DNA of 64,000 bases from Pseudomonadota bacterium (GCA_016183985.1 JACPDN010000006.1:1550001-1614000); one strand, 5' to 3'; counted from the stretch's first letter, positions 24,406 through 33,700 are shown. Numbers and translations are program-made. The notes: generated from the letters alone by a model not told the origin.

Positions 24406-24459
24406 CCCCTCACCCCGACCCACCTCCCCGCAAGCGGGGCGAGGGGCTGGGGTGAGGGG
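24406..24459. repeat. Large perfect-stem palindromic repeat (possible terminator)
   Basis: CCCCTCACCCC (24406-24416) pairs perfectly with GGGGTGAGGGG (24449-24459), and inside it CCCCGCAAGCGGGG (24426-24439) forms a second hairpin. It lies between the EamA start and the chemoreceptor stop. Relatives are at 104-146 and 58327-58358. Without a T-tract, it is called a dispersed intergenic element rather than a terminator. Confidence 0.8.
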
Positions 24460-24484
24460 TGGTTCCGCCAACCGACGATACGCC

Positions 24485-26563
24485 CTAAAGGCTGCGCACC
24501 GTGCTGAGGAAGGAATCGACCTCGAGCTTGAGGCGGGCACCACTGCGCGCAAGCTCGTTGGCCGCCCCCAGAACCTCAGTGGAGCCGGTCGTGGTTGCGT
24601 GCGAGGCTTCCGTGACACCGACGATATTGCCGGAAACTTCGCTGGTGCCGGACGCCGCCTGCTGCACATTGCGCGAGATTTCCTGGGTCGCCGCCCCCTG
24701 CTCCTCGACGGCCGATGCGATCGAGGTCGCGATCTCGCTCACCCGGTTGATGGTCTCGCCGATCGCCCGGATGGCGGCGGCGGAACCTTCGGTCGATTCC
24801 TGGATCGAGCGCACCTGGCCACCGATCTCCTCCGTGGCGCGGGCTGTCTGCATGGCGAGGTTCTTGACCTCGGAGGCCACCACGGCAAAGCCCTTCCCTG
24901 CCTCGCCGGCGCGCGCGGCTTCGATCGTGGCATTGAGCGCCAGCAGATTGGTCTGGCTGGCAATGTCGTTGATGAGCGTCACCACGTCGCCGATCTTCTG
25001 CGCGGCACCGGCCAGGGCCACCACCTGGGCATTGGTCGATTCCGCTTCTGTCACCGCGTTGCCGATGATGCGGTTGGATTCGGCGACCTGGCTGCTGATC
25101 TCGGTGATCGAGGCCGATAGCTCCTCGGTCGCCGACGCGACGGTCTGGACATTCTGGCTCATCTCCTCGGAGGCCGCCGCAACGGCACCGGCCTGTTGCG
25201 AGGTCTGGGCGGCGTTGGCCGCGAGCGACTGCGCCGTGGTCTGCAGCTGGCTTGCGGCGGAGCTCACCGAGGTCACCACATCGGTGATGACGGTGTCGAA
25301 GACGCCGATCGCTTCGTCCATCTTGCGGCTGCGCTCCAGCTGGCGCGCCTGTTCGGCGGCTTGTGCGGCGTTGAGCCGGTCGGTCTCGATCATGCTGTCC
25401 TTGAAGACCTGAACGGTCTTGGCCATATCACCGATCTCGTCGCCACGCCCCTGGCCTTCTACGGCGATGGTGAGATCGCGCGCGGCCAGGCGCTGCATGA
25501 TGCGGTTGAGGAGGCCGAGCGGCTTCACGATCGAACGCGCCGTGAAGAGTGCGATCGCGATACCGGCGATGACACCGCCTACCAGCATGAACCACGCAAG
25601 GTCTTTCATGAAGGTCGAGAGCTGCATGAGGGCAGCCGTGTCGGAACGCATCAGGGATTGCTGCCTGGTGGCGATGCCCGGTTCCGCGCCGTCGGCCGAG
25701 CCGTCGATCAACAGAAAGAGACGGGCGACGCGGGGCAGGGCCTCGGCCTTCAAGGTTGCCAGGGGCACATTCCAATCGGCACCGCTGCGCAAGGTGACGA
25801 TGCGGCCGGCAATCTCGTGAAATGTGTCGGCCGTCTTGGTGAAGCTCTCAAAAGACTGTGCCTGGGCGGAGGTCAGCAATGCTGCCGATTGCTTGACCCT
25901 ATCCGCCGCCTCGGTGGCGCTTTGCCATTTCGCGGTGAAGCCGTCCTTGAACTGCGCCTCGCCGGTCGCGAGAAAACCGCGCAGATCGGCGACAGCTGCG
26001 GTCAGACGACCGCGCGCATTGGCCATGGCGACGAGGAGCGTCTTGCGTTCCGGCGTCGCCAGTTCGGCCTGCTCGGCCTCGATCATGGCCGTGAGGGCGG
26101 CAAGCATCGCATCGACGCGGGGCGAACCTTCGGTGACCAGCAGAGTGGTGGCGGGCATGGCATCCGGCGTGGCGACAATCGCTTCCACCCGGTCCTGCAC
26201 GGCCTTGAGCTCGTCGAGCACGGTTTTCACTTCCGCCCATTTCGCCTGGTCGGCGGCGTCGGCGGTCACCGGCAATTCGCCGTCGATCGCAGTGATGGCG
26301 GTGGCGATCTTCTCCCAGGCGCGGGCGCGCAGGTCGCGCTGCTCCGGCTGGCCGGTCAGCATATAACCGCGCAAAGCGGCAAGGGCGCCGTTGATCGCCG
26401 TCTTGATCTCGTTGGCACTGTTCACCACGGGCACGCGCTGGCCGATGACCAGGCCCGCATTATCGGCCACGGATGTCAGGCTCCACACCATGCTGCCGCC
26501 CAAAATGGCGACAACGGCACAGATGGCCCCGAACCCAGCCAACATCTTGTTGGTAATCCGCAC
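24485..26563 (-). CDS. Methyl-accepting chemotaxis protein
   Basis: A 692-residue chemoreceptor. TM1 is about 7-30, then a helical periplasmic region (about 35-315) of the four-helix-bundle or tandem helical type, TM2 about 317-340 ([18 protein letters not shown]), HAMP about 340-395, and a cytoplasmic signalling domain from about 430. The tip region reads [40 protein letters not shown], the CheA/CheW-contact hairpin. It directs chemotaxis toward or away from an unknown ligand; no che genes are nearby. A 15-bp palindrome lies just upstream of its start. Confidence 0.95.
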   Translation of the reverse strand: MRITNKMLAGFGAICAVVAILGGSMVWSLTSVADNAGLVIGQRVPVVNSANEIKTAINGALAALRGYMLTGQPEQRDLRARAWEKIATAITAIDGELPVTADAADQAKWAEVKTVLDELKAVQDRVEAIVATPDAMPATTLLVTEGSPRVDAMLAALTAMIEAEQAELATPERKTLLVAMANARGRLTAAVADLRGFLATGEAQFKDGFTAKWQSATEAADRVKQSAALLTSAQAQSFESFTKTADTFHEIAGRIVTLRSGADWNVPLATLKAEALPRVARLFLLIDGSADGAEPGIATRQQSLMRSDTAALMQLSTFMKDLAWFMLVGGVIAGIAIALFTARSIVKPLGLLNRIMQRLAARDLTIAVEGQGRGDEIGDMAKTVQVFKDSMIETDRLNAAQAAEQARQLERSRKMDEAIGVFDTVITDVVTSVSSAASQLQTTAQSLAANAAQTSQQAGAVAAASEEMSQNVQTVASATEELSASITEISSQVAESNRIIGNAVTEAESTNAQVVALAGAAQKIGDVVTLINDIASQTNLLALNATIEAARAGEAGKGFAVVASEVKNLAMQTARATEEIGGQVRSIQESTEGSAAAIRAIGETINRVSEIATSIASAVEEQGAATQEISRNVQQAASGTSEVSGNIVGVTEASHATTTGSTEVLGAANELARSGARLKLEVDSFLSTVRSL

Positions 26564-26585
26564 GACAACCTCCCCTGCTGTCTCA

Positions 26586-26600
26586 CTGGAATAATTCCAG
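26586..26600. promoter_or_regulatory. 15-bp palindrome upstream of the chemoreceptor
   Basis: CTGGAATAATTCCAG is a perfect inverted repeat around one base, located 23 bases upstream of the chemoreceptor start at 26563. In that position it could be an operator overlapping the transcript start or a 5'-leader hairpin. No matching regulator gene is adjacent. Confidence 0.4.
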
Positions 26601-26701
26601 CGTACAACAAGGAATGTGCGGGATACTTTATTAAATTGTTATTTCGAATTCAGCTTTTCTGACGAACTCAAGTTCCCTGCAGCTGCGCAGAAAGAGGTAT
26701 T

Positions 26702-27871
26702 TCAAGACTTCTGGCCGGCGATGAAACGGGCGCTGAGCGGAATCACGAGAACCAGCGCGCCGATGAGTCCAAAAGCGAAGCTGAGGCTGGTCCAGTCGGA
26801 TACGGGGCCGATCACCGCCGGCCCCAGCAGGATACCGGCATAGCCGATGGTGGTGATGGCGGCGACCGCATGGCTGGGCGACATGACCTTCTGTGCCCCG
26901 GTTGCCGTGTAAAGCACGGGAACGATATTGGAGGCGCCGAGCCCGATGAGGATGAAGCCGAGCAGCGACGCCGCATCGACCGGCGCCAGCACCGCGGCCA
27001 GGAAGCCAAGCGTTACGCCGAGCCCGCCCAGAGCCATGACGCGGGCGCGCCCGAGATGCGCCACGATCCAATCGCCGGCAAAGCGTCCCACCGTCATGGC
27101 GATGGCGAAGGCGCTGTAGCCGGTGCCGGCGGTGGTGGGATCGAAACCGCGCTGGCTGACCAGGAACTGGCCGCTCCAATCCAGCATCGCCCCTTCGGCG
27201 AGGAAGATGACGAAGCAGAGGAAACCGATGAAGACAACGATGCCGTGCGGCATGACGAAGAGCGGCGACCGCGCACCGCCTTCATTGCCATAGGCGAGAT
27301 TGCGGCGACTGGCGGCGAGCAGGATGAGAATAAGGGCGATGACGATGACGAGTGTCGCGGCGACGGGGCTCACCCCCAGCGAGAGCAGCACGCTCATGCC
27401 GCCGGCACCGGCAAAGCCGCCGAGGCTAAAGCAGCCATGGAAGCCGGACATCAGCGGACGCCCCCCGCCTTTCTCGACGATCACGGCCTGGATATTCATG
27501 GCGACCTCGCAGGCGCCGATGGTGGCACCGAATACAAAGAGCGAGACGGCCATCAGAATGCCGCTGTTCAGGAAGCTGAGCGGCAGGAGCAGCAGCGCCA
27601 CGACGAGGCCGCAAGCGAGGATCACCGTCCGGCAGCCGAACCTGGTCGAGAGCGCGCCGGAGAGAGGCATGGCGATGATCGAGCCGGCACCCAGGCACAG
27701 CAGCAGGAAGCCCAGCCAGGTATCATCAAGCCCCGTGCGTACCTTGGCGAAAGGCACCAGCGCCGCCCAATTGGCGAGCGTCACGCCGATGAAGAAGAAG
27801 GACAGGCGCGTCGCCAGCTGTTCGGGCCGGCCGGGTTTGGCATGGCCGTTCTCTAAAATCGTGTCGGTCAC
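26702..27871 (-). CDS. MFS transporter (YbjJ-like)
   Basis: A 389-residue, twelve-helix transporter. LSFFFIGVTLANWAALVPFAKVRTGLDD and GACEVAMNIQAVIVEKGGGRPLMSGFHGCFSLGG match the YbjJ-like branch, where the MNIQ...GRPLMSGFH segment is conserved. The substrate of this branch is not established. The start is GTG at 27871, with no clear ribosome site. It is divergent from DUF1223 at 28041; the 169-base spacer shows no obvious operator. Confidence 0.88.
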   Translation of the reverse strand: MTDTILENGHAKPGRPEQLATRLSFFFIGVTLANWAALVPFAKVRTGLDDTWLGFLLLCLGAGSIIAMPLSGALSTRFGCRTVILACGLVVALLLLPLSFLNSGILMAVSLFVFGATIGACEVAMNIQAVIVEKGGGRPLMSGFHGCFSLGGFAGAGGMSVLLSLGVSPVAATLVIVIALILILLAASRRNLAYGNEGGARSPLFVMPHGIVVFIGFLCFVIFLAEGAMLDWSGQFLVSQRGFDPTTAGTGYSAFAIAMTVGRFAGDWIVAHLGRARVMALGGLGVTLGFLAAVLAPVDAASLLGFILIGLGASNIVPVLYTATGAQKVMSPSHAVAAITTIGYAGILLGPAVIGPVSDWTSLSFAFGLIGALVLVIPLSARFIAGQKS

Positions 27872-28040
27872 GGAAGATCACATGAAAAATAGGGGAGAGA
27901 GAGGCGCGGTCGCCAAGGACGGGCGGCCGCATTCTAGGAGTGAATGCGTATGAGGATCAACCCGCGGGCAGCGCACCCCTGTAACAACGGGCGCGCAAGG
28001 CGCGTAGATATGACGAGAGAGCGGTTGCGGAGATTCATTC

Positions 28041-28733
28041 ATGTTACGCTCAAGCGGGTTTTTAGCCCTGGTCCTGATGGGGTTGTTCGCGATGCCGGCC
28101 AGCGCCCAGACGCGACCGGTCGTCGTGGAATTGTTCACCAGCCAGGGCTGCTCATCCTGTCCCCCGGCCGACGCCAATCTGATCGAATTGATGGACCGGG
28201 CCGACGTGCTGGCGCTGAGCTTCGGCGTCACCTATTGGAATTATCTGGGCTGGGACGACACATTCTCAAAGCAGGAATTCACCGACCGGCAATTCGCTTA
28301 TGAAGGACCGCTGGGGCATGCCGGCGCCTTTACCCCGCAGATGGTGATCGACGGTGCCCATGACGCGGTGGGACATGACCTTGCCGAGGTCGAAGCACTG
28401 ATCGCCGAGGCCGCGGCAGCCGCGGCAGGTGGGCCGGCGATCGAGGCGACCACGGACAGGATCGAGATCGGCGCTGGGGCCGTGCCGGCCCGGGCAGCCG
28501 ATGTGTGGCTGGTGGCCTACGCGCCGGATATCGCCGAGATACCGGTGGCGCGCGGCGAGAACCGGCGCCGTGTCCTGAAGATCGGACATGCGGTGCGGAG
28601 CCTGACGCGTCTCGGCCAATGGTCGGGTCCGGCGCAGAGCTTCGATTTGCCGCCGGCCGAAGAGGGCCTCGCGCGGGCGGTCCTGGTGCAAGCGGGTGCC
28701 GGCGGGCCGATCCTCGGTGCAAGCAAACTCTGA
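28041..28733 (+). CDS. DUF1223 exported thioredoxin-fold protein
   Basis: A 230-residue exported protein. The signal peptide (about 1-23, ALVLMGLFAMPASAQ) is followed directly by VVVELFTSQGCSSCPPADANL, a thioredoxin-like active site with CxxC (CSSC), then SFGVTYWNYLGWDDTFSKQEFTDRQ and YTPQ-type FTPQMVIDG, all family signatures. DUF1223 proteins are found through alphaproteobacteria, presumably as periplasmic redox proteins; the partner is unknown. GGAG lies 10 bases before ATG 28041. It precedes the ATP-grasp cluster by 134 bases on the same strand. Confidence 0.92.
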   Translation: MLRSSGFLALVLMGLFAMPASAQTRPVVVELFTSQGCSSCPPADANLIELMDRADVLALSFGVTYWNYLGWDDTFSKQEFTDRQFAYEGPLGHAGAFTPQMVIDGAHDAVGHDLAEVEALIAEAAAAAAGGPAIEATTDRIEIGAGAVPARAADVWLVAYAPDIAEIPVARGENRRRVLKIGHAVRSLTRLGQWSGPAQSFDLPPAEEGLARAVLVQAGAGGPILGASKL

Positions 28734-28823
28734 AACCGGCGGCACCGGCAAGCCACCTAAAATGTGACATTCCCAGCTTCATGATGACCTGGCGGCTCGA
28801 TTCTGCTAGAGCCGGAAGGGTGT

Positions 28824-28845
28824 GATCGGACGTCGCCTTCCGATC
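28824..28845. promoter_or_regulatory. Inverted repeat in the leader of the first ATP-grasp gene
   Basis: GATCGGA (28824-28830) and TCCGATC (28839-28845) are perfect complements separated by eight bases, ending 22 bases before the start at 28868. It may be an operator or a leader hairpin near the ribosome site of the ATP-grasp pair. Confidence 0.4.
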
Positions 28846-28867
28846 GGGCTTCACCGCTGGGAGTGCC

Positions 28868-30127
28868 ATGTCGACCAAATTGCTGAATGGCGTGAAGATT
28901 ACCGCGCAGATGGTGCCGCCGCCCTTGCCACTTGCCTGGGCGCACCTCAACGACGCAGAGAATGCCGTCGCGCGGATTCACAAGGTGCATTATCGCGCGA
29001 TCTGGCGCAGCCAGGGCGTTCTCGGCGGGTTGGAGATGATGGCGCTCTTCCTGCTGTGGCCCCTTCTCATCCTGCTGCGCATCATCCAAGCGACGCAGCG
29101 CAACGCGGCGATGGCGAAGGCCGCCACCGGCAAAGGTGTCTTGCGGCAAGCCTGGGAACAATTGGTGTTGGCAGCGCGCTTCGGCTTCCGCCCCGATTAC
29201 TATTACAAGATGGAGCTCTATCTGCCGGCGCATTACGGGGTGGCCGGCGGCTATGTGCATCGCTACGCCACCAAGGATTCGCTCTATCGGCTGCTGAAGC
29301 CCGCAGGCGTGGGACTGGCGCCGCTGACCGACAAGGTGGGCTTTGCGCGTTATGCCGCCCAACGCGGCCTCAGCGTAGTGCCGGTCGTGGCGGCATTCGA
29401 TAAGGGAAAGGTCGTCGGCGACTTCGTTGGGCTGCCGCCGCGCGATCTTTTCGTCAAGCGCACGCGCGGGCGCGGCGGCAGCGGGGCCGAATTGTGGTCC
29501 TATGCCGATGGCCGTTATCAGCAGCGTGACGGTGTCACCCTCGACGAAACGGCCCTGATGACGCGTCTTGCCGAGCTGTCGAAAAATGAACCTTATCTGG
29601 TGCAGCCACGGCTGGTGAACGACCCGGCCCTCGCCGACCTCGCGCAAGGGGCGCTTGCCACCGTGCGCGTGGTGACGGCCGTCAACGAGCAGGGAAAGGC
29701 GGAACCGATCCGCGCCGTCTTCCGCATGCCGAGCCGCAAGGACAGCATCGTCGACAATTACCATGCCGGCGGCATCGCCGCGGCGGTTGATCTTGCAACT
29801 GGCACGCTGGGGCCGGCCACGGATATGGGCCTTGTCCCCAGCGTCGGCTGGGTCGAGCGGCATCCGGTTTCCGGCGGGCAGATCAAGGGGCGGGTGTTGC
29901 CGCAATGGCCGGAGATGCTGGTCTATGTCCTGCGGGCCCACGATCTTTTCGCCGATCGCGCCATCATCGGCTGGGACATAGCGCTTACCGATGAGGGCCT
30001 CGCCATCGTCGAGGGCAATGCCGCCTCCGACACCGACATCATCCAGCGCTGCCATCGCGCCCCGTTGAGCGAAACGCGCTATCCGGACCTGATGCATTGG
30101 CATCTCGAACGCCTCGGAAGGCTCTAG
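28868..30127 (+). CDS. Sugar-transfer-type ATP-grasp protein, copy 1
   Basis: A 419-residue protein of the ATPgrasp_ST (sugar-transfer-associated ATP-grasp) type. A hydrophobic helix at about 57-74 (MMALFLLWPLLILL) suggests membrane attachment. The ATP-grasp core follows: DLFVKRTRGRGGSGAELW (192-210, lysine plus glycine-rich loop), YLVQPRL, ALATVRVVT, IVDNYHAGGIAAAVD, and IIGWDIALTDEGLAIVEGNA with the metal-binding E-x-N at 382-384. Such enzymes activate a carboxylate with ATP and join it to an amine, thiol or hydroxyl. It is followed by copy 2 after 15 bases; copy 3 faces them. Confidence 0.85.
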   Translation: MSTKLLNGVKITAQMVPPPLPLAWAHLNDAENAVARIHKVHYRAIWRSQGVLGGLEMMALFLLWPLLILLRIIQATQRNAAMAKAATGKGVLRQAWEQLVLAARFGFRPDYYYKMELYLPAHYGVAGGYVHRYATKDSLYRLLKPAGVGLAPLTDKVGFARYAAQRGLSVVPVVAAFDKGKVVGDFVGLPPRDLFVKRTRGRGGSGAELWSYADGRYQQRDGVTLDETALMTRLAELSKNEPYLVQPRLVNDPALADLAQGALATVRVVTAVNEQGKAEPIRAVFRMPSRKDSIVDNYHAGGIAAAVDLATGTLGPATDMGLVPSVGWVERHPVSGGQIKGRVLPQWPEMLVYVLRAHDLFADRAIIGWDIALTDEGLAIVEGNAASDTDIIQRCHRAPLSETRYPDLMHWHLERLGRL

Positions 30128-30142
30128 GAAGGGTTGCCGGAG

Positions 30143-31396
30143 ATGAGCCGCCGCAAGGCACCGAAGATCTCGGTGCAGAAGTTCCCGCCACCCTTGCCCC
30201 TCGCCTGGGCCCTCCTGCCGCCCGGCCCTGGCCATGCGGCGCGCCTCCATAAGCTGCATTACCGGGCGATCTGGCGGAGCCTTAGTGCGCCCCGATGCTT
30301 GGAGATGGCCTTTCTGCTGCTGTGCTGGCCTTTCCTGCTGATGCCCCGCATCATCGAGATGACACGCCGCAACGGCGCAATGGTCAAGGCGCGGACCGGC
30401 AAGAGCCTGGCGCGCCAGATGTCCGAACAGATGTGGCTGGCGGCGCGCTTCGGCTTTCGCCCGCAGGCCTATTACACGATGGAATTCTTCCGTCCCGAAC
30501 GCGCAGCCCAAGCTGGCGACTACATCCATCGCTATGTCGTGAAGGATGGGCTCTATCGCCGCATTAAACGCAAGATCGTCTCGCCCCTCACCGACAAGGT
30601 AGGCTTCGCCCGCTTCTGCAAAGCACATGAGCTGCCGGCGGCTGCACTGGAGATGTCCTTGGTCGATGGCAAGATCGAAAGCGGATCGGCACCCCTGCCC
30701 GCGGCCGATCTCTTCGTCAAGCGTACGCGCGGCCGGGGCGGAGCGCGGTCGGAACTATGGCTTTACGAGAACGGCCGATACCACATGCGCGGCGGCGGCG
30801 AACTGGATGGGCCGGCACTGATCGACCGCCTCATCGACCTGTCGCAGCGCGAGCCCTATATCGTACAGCGGCGCCACATCAATCACCCGCTGATCGCCGA
30901 TCTGTCGCCGGGCGCGCTGGCCACCGTGCGCGTCGTGACGCTCATCGACGAGAAGGGCGGATTCGAAGTGGTACGCGCCGTCTTCCGCATGGGGACGAGC
31001 GAGAAGAGCATCGTCGACAATTTCCATGCCGGCGGCGTCGCAGCACCAGTGGACCTGGCAACGGGCGCGTTGGGTCGCGCCACGGATTTCGGCCTGGCGC
31101 CATCGCTGGGCTGGGTCGACATCCATCCGGCGACGGGCGCCCGCATCACCGGCCGCGTGCTGCCGCAATGGGACGAGATAGCGGCGCTGGCGCGGCGCGC
31201 CCATGCCGCTTTCGCCGACCGGGTCGTGATCGGCTGGGATATCGCCATCACGGCATCGGGCATGCTGCTGGTCGAAGGCAATGGCGCGCCGGACGTCGAC
31301 AACATCCAGCGCCCGCACGGAACGCCGCTGGGCCTTTCGCGCTACGGGGCGCTGATGGATTGGCACCTGCTGGGCGGTGGCCTTCAGAGCACTTAA
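30143..31396 (+). CDS. Sugar-transfer-type ATP-grasp protein, copy 2
   Basis: A 417-residue close paralogue of copy 1. Shared blocks are FPPPLPLAWALL near the N-terminus, LHKLHYRAIWRS, a hydrophobic helix (MAFLLLCWPFLLMPRII), ADLFVKRTRGRGGARSELW, GALATVRVVTLID, SIVDNFHAGGVAAPVDL, and VVIGWDIAITASGMLLVEGN. All ATP-grasp residues visible in copy 1 are kept, so both should be active. ATG 30143 was preferred to TTG 30134; AGGAAGGG lies about 9 bases upstream. It overlaps copy 3 tail to tail by four bases (TTAA, 31393-31396). Confidence 0.85.
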   Translation: MSRRKAPKISVQKFPPPLPLAWALLPPGPGHAARLHKLHYRAIWRSLSAPRCLEMAFLLLCWPFLLMPRIIEMTRRNGAMVKARTGKSLARQMSEQMWLAARFGFRPQAYYTMEFFRPERAAQAGDYIHRYVVKDGLYRRIKRKIVSPLTDKVGFARFCKAHELPAAALEMSLVDGKIESGSAPLPAADLFVKRTRGRGGARSELWLYENGRYHMRGGGELDGPALIDRLIDLSQREPYIVQRRHINHPLIADLSPGALATVRVVTLIDEKGGFEVVRAVFRMGTSEKSIVDNFHAGGVAAPVDLATGALGRATDFGLAPSLGWVDIHPATGARITGRVLPQWDEIAALARRAHAAFADRVVIGWDIAITASGMLLVEGNGAPDVDNIQRPHGTPLGLSRYGALMDWHLLGGGLQST

Positions 31397-32688
31397 GCGA
31401 GTCCCTTGCGCTTCTTCCAGGCCTGCGACATACCGCGCTCGAAGGCGCGGGTGACATGATAGGCGTAGCATTCGGCCAATCGCCCGATACCTGCCGGAAT
31501 GTCATGGGTGCGCTGGATCATGTCGCAGCCCGATTGCACATTGCCTTCGATGACGACGGGGCCTTGGTCGCTGATGGCGACATCCCAGCCGATGGTGATG
31601 CGGTCGGGGAAGGCGGCATGGGCCTTGGTGACCAGCGCCACCGTTTCTGCCCAAAGCGGCAGAATGCGTCCTTTGATCTCGGCCCCCGTCAACGGATGGG
31701 TTTCATACCAGACGCAGGGCTGGCCGATTCCGGCATCCGATGCCGGCCCCAATTCGCCAGTCCTGATGTCAACGCGCGACACGATACCGCCCTTGTGAAA
31801 ATTATCGACAATCGCCTCCGGCTTGGTTGAGGACTTGAAGACGGCGTGAGTCGCTTCGAAGCCACCCAGCTCGTTCTTCACCGTCATCATACGGGCGGAG
31901 GTGAGCACATTGACCGAGAGCTTCTTCAGTTCCGGATGCGCCTGCATCGCCTGCTGCACCAGCATGGGCCGCTTGGCCGCCAAATCGCGCAGATGGGCGA
32001 GAAGTTCGCCGGCATTGCGCGTAATGCCGTTCTGGTCGCAGTAGAGGCCATCGACGCGATATTGCCAACGTTCGCAACCACGCCCACCGCGGCCGTTTAA
32101 GGGCTTCACGAAGAGATCGCAAGCGGGCAGCTCACCCTCGAACGGCATCAGTTTTTCCAGGCGCCCATCCTGGGTGACCAGCAGATAGGTCGGCATGGTG
32201 GCAATGCCATGGGCCTGGCAATGACGGAAGAAAGCCGCCTTGTCGTTGAGGATGCGGCGCGTCGGCGCCTCGATGCGGGATTCAAGAAAGGTGTGAAGCC
32301 CGCCCTTGAATTCGTACCGGGCGACATAGGCACCGGCGTGGCACAGGCGTTCGGGCCGGAAGAGCTCGAAGACGTAGTATTTCTTCGGCGAGATCGAATG
32401 GCGCAAGGCGATCGAGAATTGATCGGCCACTTGCCGCCAGCGACTTTTCCCCGTGGCGGCCTGGACTTTGTCACCCAGACGCGTGGTGTGCTTCCAGGAA
32501 AGATAGGCGAAGGGTAGCGGCCAGATGATGCCGTAAAACAGCACCCGCCCCAGGACGTCGCGCGCATTCATCTTCCAGACATAACGCGCATAGGAGCGGT
32601 GAATCACCTCGGCGGGGGTCTTCGGCGTCGAAAGCAGCGGCCAGACCAGTTTATAGGGTGAACAGAAAGGCAGGCGTAGATAGGCCAT
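31393..32688 (-). CDS. Sugar-transfer-type ATP-grasp protein, copy 3
   Basis: A 431-residue, more divergent member of the same group. A hydrophobic segment (VLGRVLFYGIIWPLPFAYLSW) precedes CDLFVKPLNGRGGRGCERW, SVNVLTSARMMTV, IVDNFHKGGIVSRVDIRTG and ITIGWDVAISDQGPVVIEGN. Its start codon shares a base with the stop of the HpcH/HpaI aldolase gene (TGATG at 32690-32686), so the two are translationally coupled. That pairing suggests the aldolase's product or substrate, a 2-oxo or hydroxy acid, could be related to what the ligase handles; this is inference. Confidence 0.84.
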   Translation of the reverse strand: MAYLRLPFCSPYKLVWPLLSTPKTPAEVIHRSYARYVWKMNARDVLGRVLFYGIIWPLPFAYLSWKHTTRLGDKVQAATGKSRWRQVADQFSIALRHSISPKKYYVFELFRPERLCHAGAYVARYEFKGGLHTFLESRIEAPTRRILNDKAAFFRHCQAHGIATMPTYLLVTQDGRLEKLMPFEGELPACDLFVKPLNGRGGRGCERWQYRVDGLYCDQNGITRNAGELLAHLRDLAAKRPMLVQQAMQAHPELKKLSVNVLTSARMMTVKNELGGFEATHAVFKSSTKPEAIVDNFHKGGIVSRVDIRTGELGPASDAGIGQPCVWYETHPLTGAEIKGRILPLWAETVALVTKAHAAFPDRITIGWDVAISDQGPVVIEGNVQSGCDMIQRTHDIPAGIGRLAECYAYHVTRAFERGMSQAWKKRKGLA

Positions 32689-33446
32689 CAGCGGGCCTCC
32701 GCCAGAACGCTGCGAACGCCGAGACCCAACAGGGTCACATCGCTGCCAGGAATGATGAAGCGATAGCCGCGTCCGGCCATATCCTTGGCGACCTTGCCGT
32801 TGATGGCGGTACTGCCGAGGAGCTTGCCGCTTTTCAGGATGGCTTCTTCAGCGCGTGCGATCTCGCGTTTCACGTCCGGGTCGTCAAACTGATTGAGCTT
32901 GCCCATCGTCGCTGAGAGGTCGCGCGGCCCAATGAAGATGAGATCGATGCCCTCGACCGCCGCGATCTCATCGATATGGTCGATGGCGGCAGCGCTTTCG
33001 ACCTGGACGGCGATCAAGAGATTGTCGGCGGCAGCGGCGTAATAGCCGGGATTGAAGCCGTAATCCATGGCACGCATGCCGCCGAAAGCACCGCGGAAGC
33101 CCGGTGCGGGATAGCGGCAGGCGGCTACGATCTGGCGCGCTTCCTCCCCCGAGCCGACATTGGGGACCAGAAGGCCATCGACGCCGGCGTCGAGTACGCG
33201 CTTGATATAGACGGGGTCATGGCTGGGCACGCGGAGGATGCCGGCGCAGTCATGCCCCTTGATCGCGCGCATCTGGGCAATGGCACCGCCGATATCGCCC
33301 TGGCCGTGCTCGTGATCCATCAGCACGAAATCGAGGCCACCGAAGGCGAGAATCTCCGCCACATCGGCCGAGTTGGTTAACAGCCAAGCCCCGAGACAGG
33401 CATTGCCCGCCAGCATTTTGCGCTTGAGCGGGGTGGAATTCGGCAT
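32688..33446 (-). CDS. HpcH/HpaI-family aldolase
   Basis: A 252-residue class II (metal-dependent) pyruvate aldolase of the HpcH/HpaI family. GAWLLTNSADVAEILAFGGLDFVLMDHEHGQGD opens the barrel with the catalytic His. VQVESAAAIDHIDEIAAVEGIDLIFIGPRDLSATMG carries the metal-binding Glu and Asp. The length is normal. These enzymes reversibly split 4-hydroxy-2-oxo acids into pyruvate and an aldehyde. Start 33446 has GGGGAGAG about 8 bases upstream, better than ATG 33464. It is the first gene of a coupled two-gene unit with ATP-grasp copy 3. Confidence 0.92.
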   Translation of the reverse strand: MPNSTPLKRKMLAGNACLGAWLLTNSADVAEILAFGGLDFVLMDHEHGQGDIGGAIAQMRAIKGHDCAGILRVPSHDPVYIKRVLDAGVDGLLVPNVGSGEEARQIVAACRYPAPGFRGAFGGMRAMDYGFNPGYYAAAADNLLIAVQVESAAAIDHIDEIAAVEGIDLIFIGPRDLSATMGKLNQFDDPDVKREIARAEEAILKSGKLLGSTAINGKVAKDMAGRGYRFIIPGSDVTLLGLGVRSVLAEAR

Positions 33447-33661
33447 TCTCAGTCTCTCCCCCATGGAACGATGCGACGCGCTCCGTCCCAGCGAGTCCGA
33501 AAATCGCTAAATTTTACAGTTGGATAGATGATGGAAGCTCACGCCATCGTCTGCCCATGGGGCATTCCAATAGCTTTCCTTACAGGAAGCTGACAAGATG
33601 GAATCTGACGAGAAGCTGACAAATATGTTAATTTTTTGTGCGGCGCCACTGGCGGCGGACA
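33447..33661. other. Non-coding stretch with direct repeats upstream of the aldolase
   Basis: About 318 bases separate the aldolase start from the VOC gene stop. No convincing coding frame is present. GAAGCTGACAA occurs at 33586-33596 and 33612-33622, with a degenerate GAATCTGACGA between them (33601-33611), which may be a regulator site. The region is locally AT-rich (AATATGTTAATTTTTTGTG) and probably contains the aldolase promoter. The remainder is the terminator described separately. Confidence 0.5.
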
Positions 33662-33700
33662 CAAAAAACGCCCAGGCCGGGGGGCGCTGGGCGTTCGTTT
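33662..33700 (-). terminator. Rho-independent terminator after the DUF1428-VOC operon
   Basis: The stem CGCCCAG (33669-33675) pairs with CTGGGCG (33687-33693) around a GC-rich loop. Read on the minus strand it is followed by TTTTTTG, an ideal U-tract. It ends transcription coming from the VOC gene about 70 bases upstream. The plus-strand side has only TTCGTTTT, so termination in that direction is weaker. Confidence 0.85.

Noticed and set aside
28757-30628. A 623-codon antisense frame opposite the ATP-grasp genes
   Set aside because: It is the shadow of two strongly coding plus-strand genes with recognisable motifs. Long antisense frames are common at this GC content. No family motif or ribosome site was seen.
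33669-33693. The hairpin as an operator for the aldolase gene
   Set aside because: The minus-strand T-tract immediately after the stem and its position after the VOC gene make a terminator the simpler reading.
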